DNA of 32,369 nucleotides from a virus. The position numbers were made by a program, and so were the translations under genes. This document shows, one piece after another, positions 1 to 5,879 of this stretch. The notes under the pieces are model-generated. The model had not been told where the DNA came from, did not search any database, and worked only from the letters and a program-made list of their open reading frames with translations. Position 1 is the first letter of the stretch. The number at the start of each line of letters is the position of its first letter. Location of the stretch: IMG/VR virus record IMGVR_UViG_3300005962_000004, positions 1 through 32,369 of that record; one strand, 5' to 3'.

Positions 1-276
1 ATGGTGCCAGAAACGTACTCCTGGGCAGAGATTGGGGCGCGATATGGCATTGACTTGTCTGACATCCCAGACACTAATCCGCACATCGAGCTTGGGATTA
101 CGCTATTTGAGCGATTATCGCCGGATGAGCAACGTGCGATTTTGGGGCCGGCTAAGTATGAGGCCTGGATCAACGGTGAGTTTGACCTGGCTGATATTGT
201 GGGGCGTGCGTATTCGCGGGAGTGGGGATCGCATCGCTACGAGAAGAGCTTAAGAGAGCTTCTCAGGAAGGATTGA
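1..276 (+). CDS. Minor head protein, C-terminal fragment (SPP1 gp7 / Mu F-like)
   Basis: Only the last 91 codons are present; the left edge cuts the gene, so the ATG at base 1 is probably internal. The tail of the protein has the typical end of phage head-morphogenesis proteins: a Pro-Asp-Glu-Gln segment, then 'ILGPAKYEAW', a short acidic linker and 'VGRAYSREWG' before a basic end. In the family this protein sits inside the capsid next to the portal and acts in head assembly. It lies directly before scaffold and capsid genes, and the portal is at the other end of the window, which agrees with the usual portal, minor head, scaffold, capsid order. Family assignment is from the C-terminal pattern only. 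Confidence 0.7.
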   Translation: MVPETYSWAEIGARYGIDLSDIPDTNPHIELGITLFERLSPDEQRAILGPAKYEAWINGEFDLADIVGRAYSREWGSHRYEKSLRELLRKD

Positions 277-301
277 AACAAGATTAAGATTGTGCTATAA
301 T
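273..301 (+). promoter_or_regulatory. Sigma70-type promoter for the scaffold/capsid operon
   Basis: TTGAAA at 273-278, a 17-bp spacer and TATAAT at 296-301, with TGC just before the -10 box (extended -10). The -35 box overlaps the stop codon of the minor head gene. Transcription should begin near 308, giving a ~24-nt leader with GGAG before the scaffold ATG at 332. It would allow extra transcription of scaffold and capsid relative to packaging genes. Confidence 0.75.
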
Positions 302-331
302 ATACTCAGAATATTTTGCGTGGAGTGGAAA

Positions 332-931
332 ATGGACGAGAAGACTCAGGTAGTCACCGACGGCGCAACCCAGACGGTTGCACAATCCGACACCCAGGCG
401 GTGGAGGAGCAAGAGCGTTTTGACGCTGAGTACGTGCGAAAATTACGCGCGGAAGCGGCTGAGTATCGCAAGCGGCTGCGAGAACTGGAGAGCAAGGTCA
501 AAGCCGATGAAGAGGCGAAGTTGACCGAGCAAGAAAAACTCCAAAAGCGGCTTGCGGAACTGGAGCGCAAGGAAGCCGAGTACAAACAGATTCTCCAGGC
601 AAGAACGCTGGAGTACGAGGTCAAGTTGCAAGCGTCCAAGCTGGGAGTGGTTGACCCGGATGCGGCTTACCGCCTGCTTGACCTCAAACAAATTGAGTTT
701 GACGATGATGGCAGGCCGGTCAATCTTGAAAGGGTGCTCAAAGAACTGGTAGCGCAAAAGCCTTATCTCGTGGTTTCAGGTGGCATGCCATCTCCCACCA
801 ACCCGGCACAGGGACGCATCTCCGGTCAGCAGGTCTTCACGCGTTCGCAGCTGCGCGACCCGAAATTCTTCGCCGCCAACCGCGACGCCATTATGCAGGC
901 ATTGCGGGAGGGGCGCATCCTTGAAGATTGA
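332..931 (+). CDS. Capsid scaffolding protein
   Basis: A 199-residue acidic and basic, strongly helical protein. Residues from about 25 to 110 are almost continuous Glu/Lys/Arg/Leu coiled coil (for example 'LRELESKVKADEEAKL'), followed by a shorter C-terminal part that ends in a charged helix. Scaffolding proteins of this kind guide procapsid assembly and then leave or are degraded. The start was set at ATG 332 because GGAG lies 7 nt upstream; an in-frame TTG at 290 has no such site and lies upstream of the predicted transcription start. It is followed 8 nt later by the capsid gene. The call rests on composition and position between minor head and capsid genes. Confidence 0.8.
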   Translation: MDEKTQVVTDGATQTVAQSDTQAVEEQERFDAEYVRKLRAEAAEYRKRLRELESKVKADEEAKLTEQEKLQKRLAELERKEAEYKQILQARTLEYEVKLQASKLGVVDPDAAYRLLDLKQIEFDDDGRPVNLERVLKELVAQKPYLVVSGGMPSPTNPAQGRISGQQVFTRSQLRDPKFFAANRDAIMQALREGRILED

Positions 932-939
932 GGTGAAAG

Positions 940-1845
940 ATGGCAAATATTACTGCTACGACTGCAAGTGCGTTTATTCCAGAGGTCTGGGCGAATCGTG
1001 CGCTTGAGATTCTGCGCGCCAACATTGTGTTGGCGAAATTGGTGACAAAAGATACCGACGTGGCGACGTTTCAGGTCGGCGACGTGCTGCACATCCCCTA
1101 CCCCGGCACGTTTACCGCCAATGACAAGGCGTCCAATACTGCAGTAACTCTGCAAACGCCATCTGGTGGCGCGGACATTTCCGTCACGCTGAACAAGCAC
1201 AAGGAAGTATCTTTCCTAATCGAAGACCCGGCGCGCGCACAGGCGAATCAAGAGCTGATGGATCGCTATATCAGTGCGGGTGTGCAGGCGATTGCGCAGG
1301 CGATTGAGACCGACCTTTTTGCTCTCTACGCAGGGCTTTCCGCAACCGTTGGCACGAGTGGCACGGACATCAATGCCGCGACCATCCGCGCAGCGCGCAA
1401 GGCACTGAATGACAATCGGGTCCCGCTTGCTCCGCGCCACCTGGTGATTTCGCCGAAAGATGAAATCGCTCTGCTCGGCGATAACAATCTGGCGACCTAT
1501 TTCGCCAATTCCCGACCCGAGGCGGTGGCGCAGGGCGCACTTGGCAATCTCTATGGCTTTACCATCTGGATGAGCCAACTCGTGCCGGTCGTTGCTGGCA
1601 CGCCGAACTCCACAAAGAATTTGGCATTCCATCCTGATTTTGCCATCCTGGCCATGCGCGCCTTGCCGGAGCCACCTGCTGGTTCCGGGGCTCGCTCGGC
1701 TGCCCTGCGTGATCCGGAAAGTGGTCTGGTTGTTCGCGTGACCTCCGCTTACAATCCGACCTATCTCGGCGTGCAAGTGACGATTGACGTGCTCTACGGC
1801 GTTGCGATATTACGGAACGAAGCCGGGGTCGTAGTGCTGTCGTAA
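940..1845 (+). CDS. Major capsid protein (HK97-fold, P22-coat-like)
   Basis: A 301-residue protein starting 'MANITATTASAFIPEVWANR', the usual opening of capsid proteins in which an N-terminal segment precedes 'ALEILRANIVLAKLV'. The middle has the regular 'GDVLHIPYPG' and 'AIETDLFALYAGL' segments, and the end 'VTIDVLYGVAILRNEAGVVVL' is the P-domain strand common to coat proteins. It builds the icosahedral shell. GAGGTGA lies just upstream of the ATG. A 10-bp hairpin after the stop separates it from the connector genes. No separate decoration protein or maturation protease is seen next to it, so the adjacent scaffold is probably used instead of a cleaved delta domain. Confidence 0.9.
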   Translation: MANITATTASAFIPEVWANRALEILRANIVLAKLVTKDTDVATFQVGDVLHIPYPGTFTANDKASNTAVTLQTPSGGADISVTLNKHKEVSFLIEDPARAQANQELMDRYISAGVQAIAQAIETDLFALYAGLSATVGTSGTDINAATIRAARKALNDNRVPLAPRHLVISPKDEIALLGDNNLATYFANSRPEAVAQGALGNLYGFTIWMSQLVPVVAGTPNSTKNLAFHPDFAILAMRALPEPPAGSGARSAALRDPESGLVVRVTSAYNPTYLGVQVTIDVLYGVAILRNEAGVVVLS

Positions 1846-1857
1846 TCCCCCAATTCA

Positions 1858-1905
1858 AGGGCGGCGGCAGAGTCCTCTCTTCTTCTCCTTGCTCACCGCC
1901 GCCCT
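1858..1905 (+). terminator. GC-rich hairpin after the capsid gene (possible attenuator)
   Basis: Perfect 10-bp arms AGGGCGGCGG (1858-1867) and CCGCCGCCCT (1896-1905) enclose a 28-nt pyrimidine-rich loop. No T tract follows, so full intrinsic termination is doubtful. It could lower transcription of downstream genes or protect the 3' end of capsid mRNA. Confidence 0.5.
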
Positions 1906-1919
1906 ACTCTGAAAATTGT

Positions 1920-2126
1920 ATGGCGAAATATATTGTAAACAAATACGGCGTGACACACTCAATCCCCGATGATTGGCCGTTGCCTGATGGTAGCAGGCCG
2001 GCGACGGAAGAAGAGATTGCCGCTTGGTGGCGAGCGCAGGGCGTGGAGGTGAGCGATGGCGAGAGCCAGCATGAGCCAATTAATCAGCCTGGTGAGAGAC
2101 CTCATCGGCGATCCCGCCGGAGCTAA
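1920..2126 (+). CDS. Small protein after capsid, unknown
   Basis: A 68-residue reading frame starting 'MAKYIVNKYG'. The first ~40 residues look coding, with a short beta-like start and 'ATEEEIAAWWRAQGV', a pattern seen in small head-region phage proteins. The last 23 codons overlap the connector gene that starts at 2056 and are Arg-rich, so the C-terminus may be poorly constrained. No clear ribosome binding site precedes ATG 1920. GGAGGTGA inside this frame at 2045-2052 serves the next gene. Function is unknown. Confidence 0.55.
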   Translation: MAKYIVNKYGVTHSIPDDWPLPDGSRPATEEEIAAWWRAQGVEVSDGESQHEPINQPGERPHRRSRRS

Positions 2127-2586
2127 TCAGATTTTCACGGACGATCAAATCGAGCGGTCGCTTGACGTCCATCGCTGGGATTTGCGTTATGTTCCCCTCA
2201 AACCTTTTCCAACTGTTATCTCCGCCCATACTGAGTATTTGGACTGGTACAGTGATGAGCCATACTGGGAGGCGGACGCCACATTGTATGATAGCGACTA
2301 CAACGTACTGGTTCCGGCTTCCAGCGATCCAATGCATGGCCGCTGGTCATTTGCGACGCATCAACCAGTTGTTCTGGCAAGTGGCAAAGTGTACGACCCC
2401 TATGGTGCGGCGGCAGACCTATTGCAAATGTGGGCCGGCCTTGTGGCAACAGAGTTTGACGTTTCTGCAGACGGCGCAACCATGACCCGCTCACAGAAGC
2501 GCTTGGCTTTGTTGGAGTTGGCTGCTCAATATCGTAAGCGGCAAAGGATTGTTACAGCCAAGCAGGAGCGTACAGATGCCTGGTGA
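2056..2586 (+). CDS. Head-tail connector (adaptor) protein
   Basis: A 176-residue protein. Its N-terminal 'LISLVRDLIGDPAGANQIFTDDQIE' region, split here only for description, is the hallmark of gp6/gp15-type adaptors that bind under the portal: a helix, a short DP loop and a 'FTDDQIERSLD' helix. The middle is rich in Tyr/Trp/Asp and the end is a helical segment with 'RLALLELAAQYRKR'. The start is fixed by GGAGGTGA ending 3 nt before ATG 2056. It overlaps the next gene by 11 nt, suggesting translational coupling. It fits the expected position two genes after the capsid. Confidence 0.8.
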   Translation: MARASMSQLISLVRDLIGDPAGANQIFTDDQIERSLDVHRWDLRYVPLKPFPTVISAHTEYLDWYSDEPYWEADATLYDSDYNVLVPASSDPMHGRWSFATHQPVVLASGKVYDPYGAAADLLQMWAGLVATEFDVSADGATMTRSQKRLALLELAAQYRKRQRIVTAKQERTDAW

Positions 2587-2920
2587 CTTGGACAAAATCC
2601 GCGCCGAACAAGCGAAACTCATGCCAGAGACGGTATACGTCCAACGGCTGACCCGTGTCTCTGATGCCGCTGGAGGTTGGACAGAGGTCTGGCAAACCGT
2701 TGCTACAACGAAGGGGCGCATTGCTACTCAGAGCGGCATCGAGACAAAGCGTGGTGGTGCGATTGTGACTGATATGTCAATCATCGTGACTTTGCCGCAT
2801 GATACCGATTTGCGCCAAAGTGACCGATTGCAAATCGGCGGAAAGCAATATGAGATTGAAAGCATTCTTGAGCGCAGTGAAAAAACGGCACTGCGCGTCG
2901 TGGTGAAAAGTGTGAGGTGA
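2576..2920 (+). CDS. Head closure (stopper) protein, SPP1 gp16-like
   Basis: A 114-residue, mostly beta protein. 'YVQRLTRVSDAAGGWTEVW' followed by 'DTDLRQSDRLQIGGKQYEIESI' is the pattern of head-tail joining proteins (Phage_H_T_join type), which close the portal channel after packaging. ATG 2576 has GGAG 7 nt upstream and overlaps the end of the adaptor gene; an in-frame upstream TTG at 2549 is less likely. Order adaptor then stopper is standard for siphoviruses. Confidence 0.75.
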   Translation: MPGDLDKIRAEQAKLMPETVYVQRLTRVSDAAGGWTEVWQTVATTKGRIATQSGIETKRGGAIVTDMSIIVTLPHDTDLRQSDRLQIGGKQYEIESILERSEKTALRVVVKSVR

Positions 2921-2923
2921 AAG

Positions 2924-3274
2924 ATGACTGAGATCTCCCCTGAGTTGATGTTTGTTATCGGCCTGATTGCCTCCGTGATTGTCTGGCTTGTGAAACTTGC
3001 CAGCAAACGCGGAAAGGCCATTCCGAGCGGCTGGCTGACTGCTGGTGTGTACGTTGTTTCTGCCATTCTGGCGTTCCTGTTTTCGCCTGTTAGCCTGCCG
3101 CCATTCCCGACATGGGGTGGTGACCTGGCTGAGTTTGTGCCTGTGTTGGTGGCATGGGCAGGCGAGTTGCTGGTACCGCTTTCGGCGTTTGTTGGATTTG
3201 CAACGCTTGTCTATAATGCACTGCTCAAAAAAGTCCTGGACAGTATTGCAGATAAACTCACGGTGAAAGGATAA
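2924..3274 (+). CDS. Small membrane protein, holin candidate
   Basis: A 116-residue protein with about three hydrophobic helices: residues 8-25, 37-52 and 72-94, linked by short charged stretches such as 'KLASKRGKAIP'. GAGGTGAAAG precedes the ATG. It sits between the stopper gene and the tail completion genes, an unusual place for a membrane protein, and is followed at once by a coiled-coil protein with one C-terminal membrane helix. A pair of small membrane proteins of this type is often a lysis (holin and XhlA-like) pair, but there is no endolysin beside them, so the role is inferred only from topology. Confidence 0.5.
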   Translation: MTEISPELMFVIGLIASVIVWLVKLASKRGKAIPSGWLTAGVYVVSAILAFLFSPVSLPPFPTWGGDLAEFVPVLVAWAGELLVPLSAFVGFATLVYNALLKKVLDSIADKLTVKG

Positions 3275-3279
3275 TTGTC

Positions 3280-3645
3280 ATGGATGCGGTCGGGACTGAA
3301 AAACGCGCTGCGGGTGTGGCACTGCACCGTCAAATCACTGAGTTCGCGACCCGCATAGAGCAGGTAGCACACGATGTCGCCGAAATTAAGCAAATGCTTC
3401 GCGGAATCGAAGAGCGTGTCAGAGTACTTGAGACTCACGAGGCCGGAAGTCATCCACTTATGGAAAGTCGGATTGATGTCGCACTACGGAAGATCGAGGA
3501 ACACGACCGGCGCATAAAAACACTCGAGGATATGGTGGTAAAACTGGATGATAACAACCGTTTGCTCTCGTGGCTCGGCGGCATACTTGGTTCGACAGTT
3601 ATTGTCTGGCTGATAACACAAATCTTGCGGGCGATAACTGGATGA
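3280..3645 (+). CDS. Coiled-coil protein with C-terminal membrane anchor (XhlA-like)
   Basis: A 121-residue protein. Residues ~10-90 form a long coiled coil ('IEQVAHDVAEIKQMLRGIEE', 'RKIEEHDRRIKTLEDMVVKL'), and residues ~97-117 are a single hydrophobic helix. This layout matches haemolysin XhlA-like phage proteins that pair with a holin, and also some phage membrane-bound proteins of unknown role. AAAGG lies 9 nt before the ATG. Its stop overlaps the next start (ATGA). Together with the preceding membrane protein it forms a two-gene membrane unit inserted in the connector block. Confidence 0.5.
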   Translation: MDAVGTEKRAAGVALHRQITEFATRIEQVAHDVAEIKQMLRGIEERVRVLETHEAGSHPLMESRIDVALRKIEEHDRRIKTLEDMVVKLDDNNRLLSWLGGILGSTVIVWLITQILRAITG

Positions 3646-3977
3646 GTGCGCGAATTATCATCAAATACAACAACCTGCCCCGCATTGCAGCGCAACTGCC
3701 GGAAGTGGTATCTGCCATCATCCACAAGGCGGCATTTGATGTTGAGGCAAACGCGAAGGACATTGTACCCGTTGATACCGGGAAACTTAAAAATTCCATA
3801 ACTTGCGAATTCCCATCGCAGACAATAGCCATCATCGCTCCGCACACGGACTATGCCATTTATGTCGAGATCGGCACGCGCCGTCAGCGGGCCAAACCCT
3901 ACATGCGTCCGGCAGCCGAAAAGGTTGCGCCCGCATTCTTCGCCGCTATGCAGCGGCTGGAGGAACGGCTACAATGA
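3642..3977 (+). CDS. HK97 gp10-like tail completion protein
   Basis: A 111-residue protein. The signature 'VPVDTGKLKNSI' followed by 'YAIYVEIGTRRQRAKPYMRPA' is the characteristic pattern of the HK97 gp10 family, which works at the head-tail neck. The start at 3642 is fixed by the ATGA overlap with the preceding gene; its own stop overlaps the next start in the same way. The two genes on either side (stopper side and tail terminator) support the neck role. Confidence 0.85.
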   Translation: MSARIIIKYNNLPRIAAQLPEVVSAIIHKAAFDVEANAKDIVPVDTGKLKNSITCEFPSQTIAIIAPHTDYAIYVEIGTRRQRAKPYMRPAAEKVAPAFFAAMQRLEERLQ

Positions 3978-4369
3978 CCGTTCTTAATGCCGACCGTTGG
4001 CTGTATGACAAACTGACAACCGACAGCCAGTTATCGGCTGCGCTCGGCGGGCGTGTCTATGTGGACGTTGCACCACAAGGTGAGCAGTATCCGCTGGCGA
4101 TATTGACCCTGGTAACAGCACAGCAAATTGGCAACCTGTTCGCTGACAGGGTGATGGATGCCGAGACCTGGCAGGTGGCTGTCTGGACAGATAAGCCGAG
4201 CTATATGGCCATCGAGCCAATTGCAGACCGTATCCGTGAAATCCTGCATAAAGCAAGCGGAACGGGCGTACTGGCAGCGATATATCAGGAGCAACGACGG
4301 ATAGCGGAGCAGGATGGTGATAAGGAGTACAAGGCAATCATCCTGGAATTCAAAATCTTTACTCAGTAG
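3974..4369 (+). CDS. Tail terminator / tail completion protein
   Basis: A 131-residue protein starting at an ATGA overlap. 'WLYDKLTTDSQLSAALGGRVY' followed by 'APQGEQYPLAILTLV' and a C-terminal strand 'YKAIILEFKIF' is the general pattern of DUF3168/gpU-like terminators: N-terminal helix, 'YP' turn, then a beta sheet. These cap the tail tube and join it to the neck. The major tail protein follows directly, as usual. Confidence 0.7.
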   Translation: MTVLNADRWLYDKLTTDSQLSAALGGRVYVDVAPQGEQYPLAILTLVTAQQIGNLFADRVMDAETWQVAVWTDKPSYMAIEPIADRIREILHKASGTGVLAAIYQEQRRIAEQDGDKEYKAIILEFKIFTQ

Positions 4370-4378
4370 GAGTGTCAA

Positions 4379-5353
4379 ATGGCAGAAAAAGCATCTATTT
4401 TCCAAACTGTACAAATCGGCATTGAATCCACGCCGGGGACGGCAGTGCCTGCTAACCGCAAGCTGACATCGCTTTCAATCATTCCGGCCATCAAGACGGA
4501 TAGCAAGACGCTTAAACCAATTGGTAGCAAATATCCATCGCTGGCGGTCGTGAACAAGGAATGGGTGGAAGCAAAAGTTGAGGCCGAACAGTTGACGTAT
4601 AACGAGATTTTGTATCCACTCGTGTCGCTACTGAGCCAGCCAACACCGGTACAGCAAGGCACTACTACGGCTTACAAGTGGACGTTCACCAGCAATTCAT
4701 TTGGCGAGGATGCCGGAAAAACGCTCACGGTTGAACAGGGTGACGCATTAACTGCATGGCGTTCTGCCGGCGTAAAGGTCAAGGGGCTGGAATTTACGTT
4801 CAAACGTGACGAAGTCTCGGTATCCGGCGACGCAATCGGGCAGCCGCTTGAAACCGGCATCGCCATGACCGCAAACCCAACCAGTATGACACCGAAACCG
4901 GTACTGCCCGTCCATCTCAGCTTATATATGGCAGACAGTCTTGCCGGCTTAGACAGTGCACAGCCGCTGACACGCGGTTTCTCGCTGACATGGGGGTTAA
5001 CCGATAAAAACACGCTGGCATGGCCAATCGGGCAAAAACCGGTGCTGATTGAGAGTGAGCCAAAACTGGAGGCGAAAATCTCGCTTGCTACTGATGCAAT
5101 TGGGCTTGGGCTGATTACGCAGATGCGCAACGCGGCCAAAAAGTGGTTTCGCATCAAGGCAGTTGGAGACGCAATCGAGGGTACATACAATCACACTTTT
5201 CAGATTGACTTCGTGGCAAATATCACAGAAGCGGGCGAATTTTCGGATAGCGATGGCATCTACTTAGTGGAGTGGACGCTTGTTGGCGTCCATGATTCTG
5301 CCTGGGGCAAGGCGTTTGAGATTAACGTCATTACAGATGTCCAAACGCTATAG
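4379..5353 (+). CDS. Major tail (tube) protein
   Basis: A 324-residue beta-rich protein beginning 'MAEKASIFQTVQIGIESTPG', typical of siphovirus tube proteins ('...G.E..PGTAVPANRKLTSLS'). It is longer than small tube proteins, which is common for this family. Repeated strands around 'VEWTLVGVHDSAWGKAFEINV' close the fold. It should polymerise into the tail tube around the tape measure. GGAG precedes the ATG. It stands between the tail terminator and the chaperone genes, so the assignment is firm from order plus sequence type. Confidence 0.85.
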   Translation: MAEKASIFQTVQIGIESTPGTAVPANRKLTSLSIIPAIKTDSKTLKPIGSKYPSLAVVNKEWVEAKVEAEQLTYNEILYPLVSLLSQPTPVQQGTTTAYKWTFTSNSFGEDAGKTLTVEQGDALTAWRSAGVKVKGLEFTFKRDEVSVSGDAIGQPLETGIAMTANPTSMTPKPVLPVHLSLYMADSLAGLDSAQPLTRGFSLTWGLTDKNTLAWPIGQKPVLIESEPKLEAKISLATDAIGLGLITQMRNAAKKWFRIKAVGDAIEGTYNHTFQIDFVANITEAGEFSDSDGIYLVEWTLVGVHDSAWGKAFEINVITDVQTL

Positions 5354-5361
5354 GAGAGTAT

Positions 5362-5691
5362 ATGGCAATCCGACTAAGTGATCTGACAAAAGAGACGCGC
5401 AAGGTGTCCGTGAACGTTGGCGCATCCGAACCGCTGGAAATCGAATACCGCACTCGTGCCTATACACCGGAATTGGAAGAATCCATCGTTGGCGCACAGG
5501 AGCGGCCCGCAGCGGCACTGGCGCAAGTACTTGGAAAACTTATCGTTGCCTGGAATCTCGTTGATGATGATGGCAAGCCCTACCCGCTTGACGCTGTGCA
5601 TCTCAGTAAGTTGCCTGTACAGGTAATGCTCTTAATATTCCAGACTGTCGCCGAGGACATGCGCCCAAACCCGCAGACCGCCGGGAATTAA
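5362..5691 (+). CDS. Tail assembly chaperone (gpG-like), zero-frame product
   Basis: A 109-residue protein with the usual N-terminal part of tail chaperones: 'IEYRTRAYTPELEESIVG' and a helical C-terminal half ('LSKLPVQVMLLIFQTVAEDM'). It covers the tape measure protein during tail assembly. Near its end is the heptamer C CCA AAC (5664-5670) followed by a long stem-loop, so a share of ribosomes should shift to the -1 frame and make a longer protein. The zero-frame stop is TAA 5689-5691. Confidence 0.85.
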   Translation: MAIRLSDLTKETRKVSVNVGASEPLEIEYRTRAYTPELEESIVGAQERPAAALAQVLGKLIVAWNLVDDDGKPYPLDAVHLSKLPVQVMLLIFQTVAEDMRPNPQTAGN

Positions 5692-5879
5692 AGCGATGGC
5701 TAATTTCCGGCGGCAAAGTTGGTCAATGCCCAGATTGGTATAGGATTATCCGCGCGGCGCGCTATCTTGGCGTCCCCCCGTGGGAGATGATGGCGCAACC
5801 AGTGTGGTGGATGGAGATTGCTCTAATTGCTGAAGAGGCAGAAGCGGAGATGATGAAGCATGCCAATTCGAGCGGCTGA
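5362..5879 (+). CDS. Tail assembly chaperone GT fusion by -1 frameshift
   Basis: Reading 103 codons in frame and then slipping back one base at 5670 gives a 172-residue fusion ending at TGA 5877. The T part reads from Pro-Ala-Asp-Arg-Arg-Glu into 'LKRWLISGGKVGQCPDWYR', then 'AARYLGVPPWEMMAQ' and an acidic helix, which is the well-known second-ORF pattern of siphovirus chaperones ('YLGVPPWEL.EQP'). The T frame has no start codon of its own in a suitable place, which supports expression by frameshifting. By the lambda model the GT form recruits tube subunits to the tape measure. It overlaps the start of the tape measure gene by 20 nt. Confidence 0.85.
5664..5713 (+). promoter_or_regulatory. Programmed -1 frameshift signal: CCCAAAC plus stem-loop
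   Basis: The slippery heptamer C CCA AAC is at 5664-5670 in the correct phase. After a 7-nt spacer, a stem of 13 pairs forms between 5678-5690 (CCGCCGGGAATTA) and 5701-5713 (TAATTTCCGGCGG) with one G-U pair and a 10-nt loop. The spacer length and stem are those of a stimulatory structure. The zero-frame stop sits in the 3' end of the stem's left arm. Confidence 0.9.
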
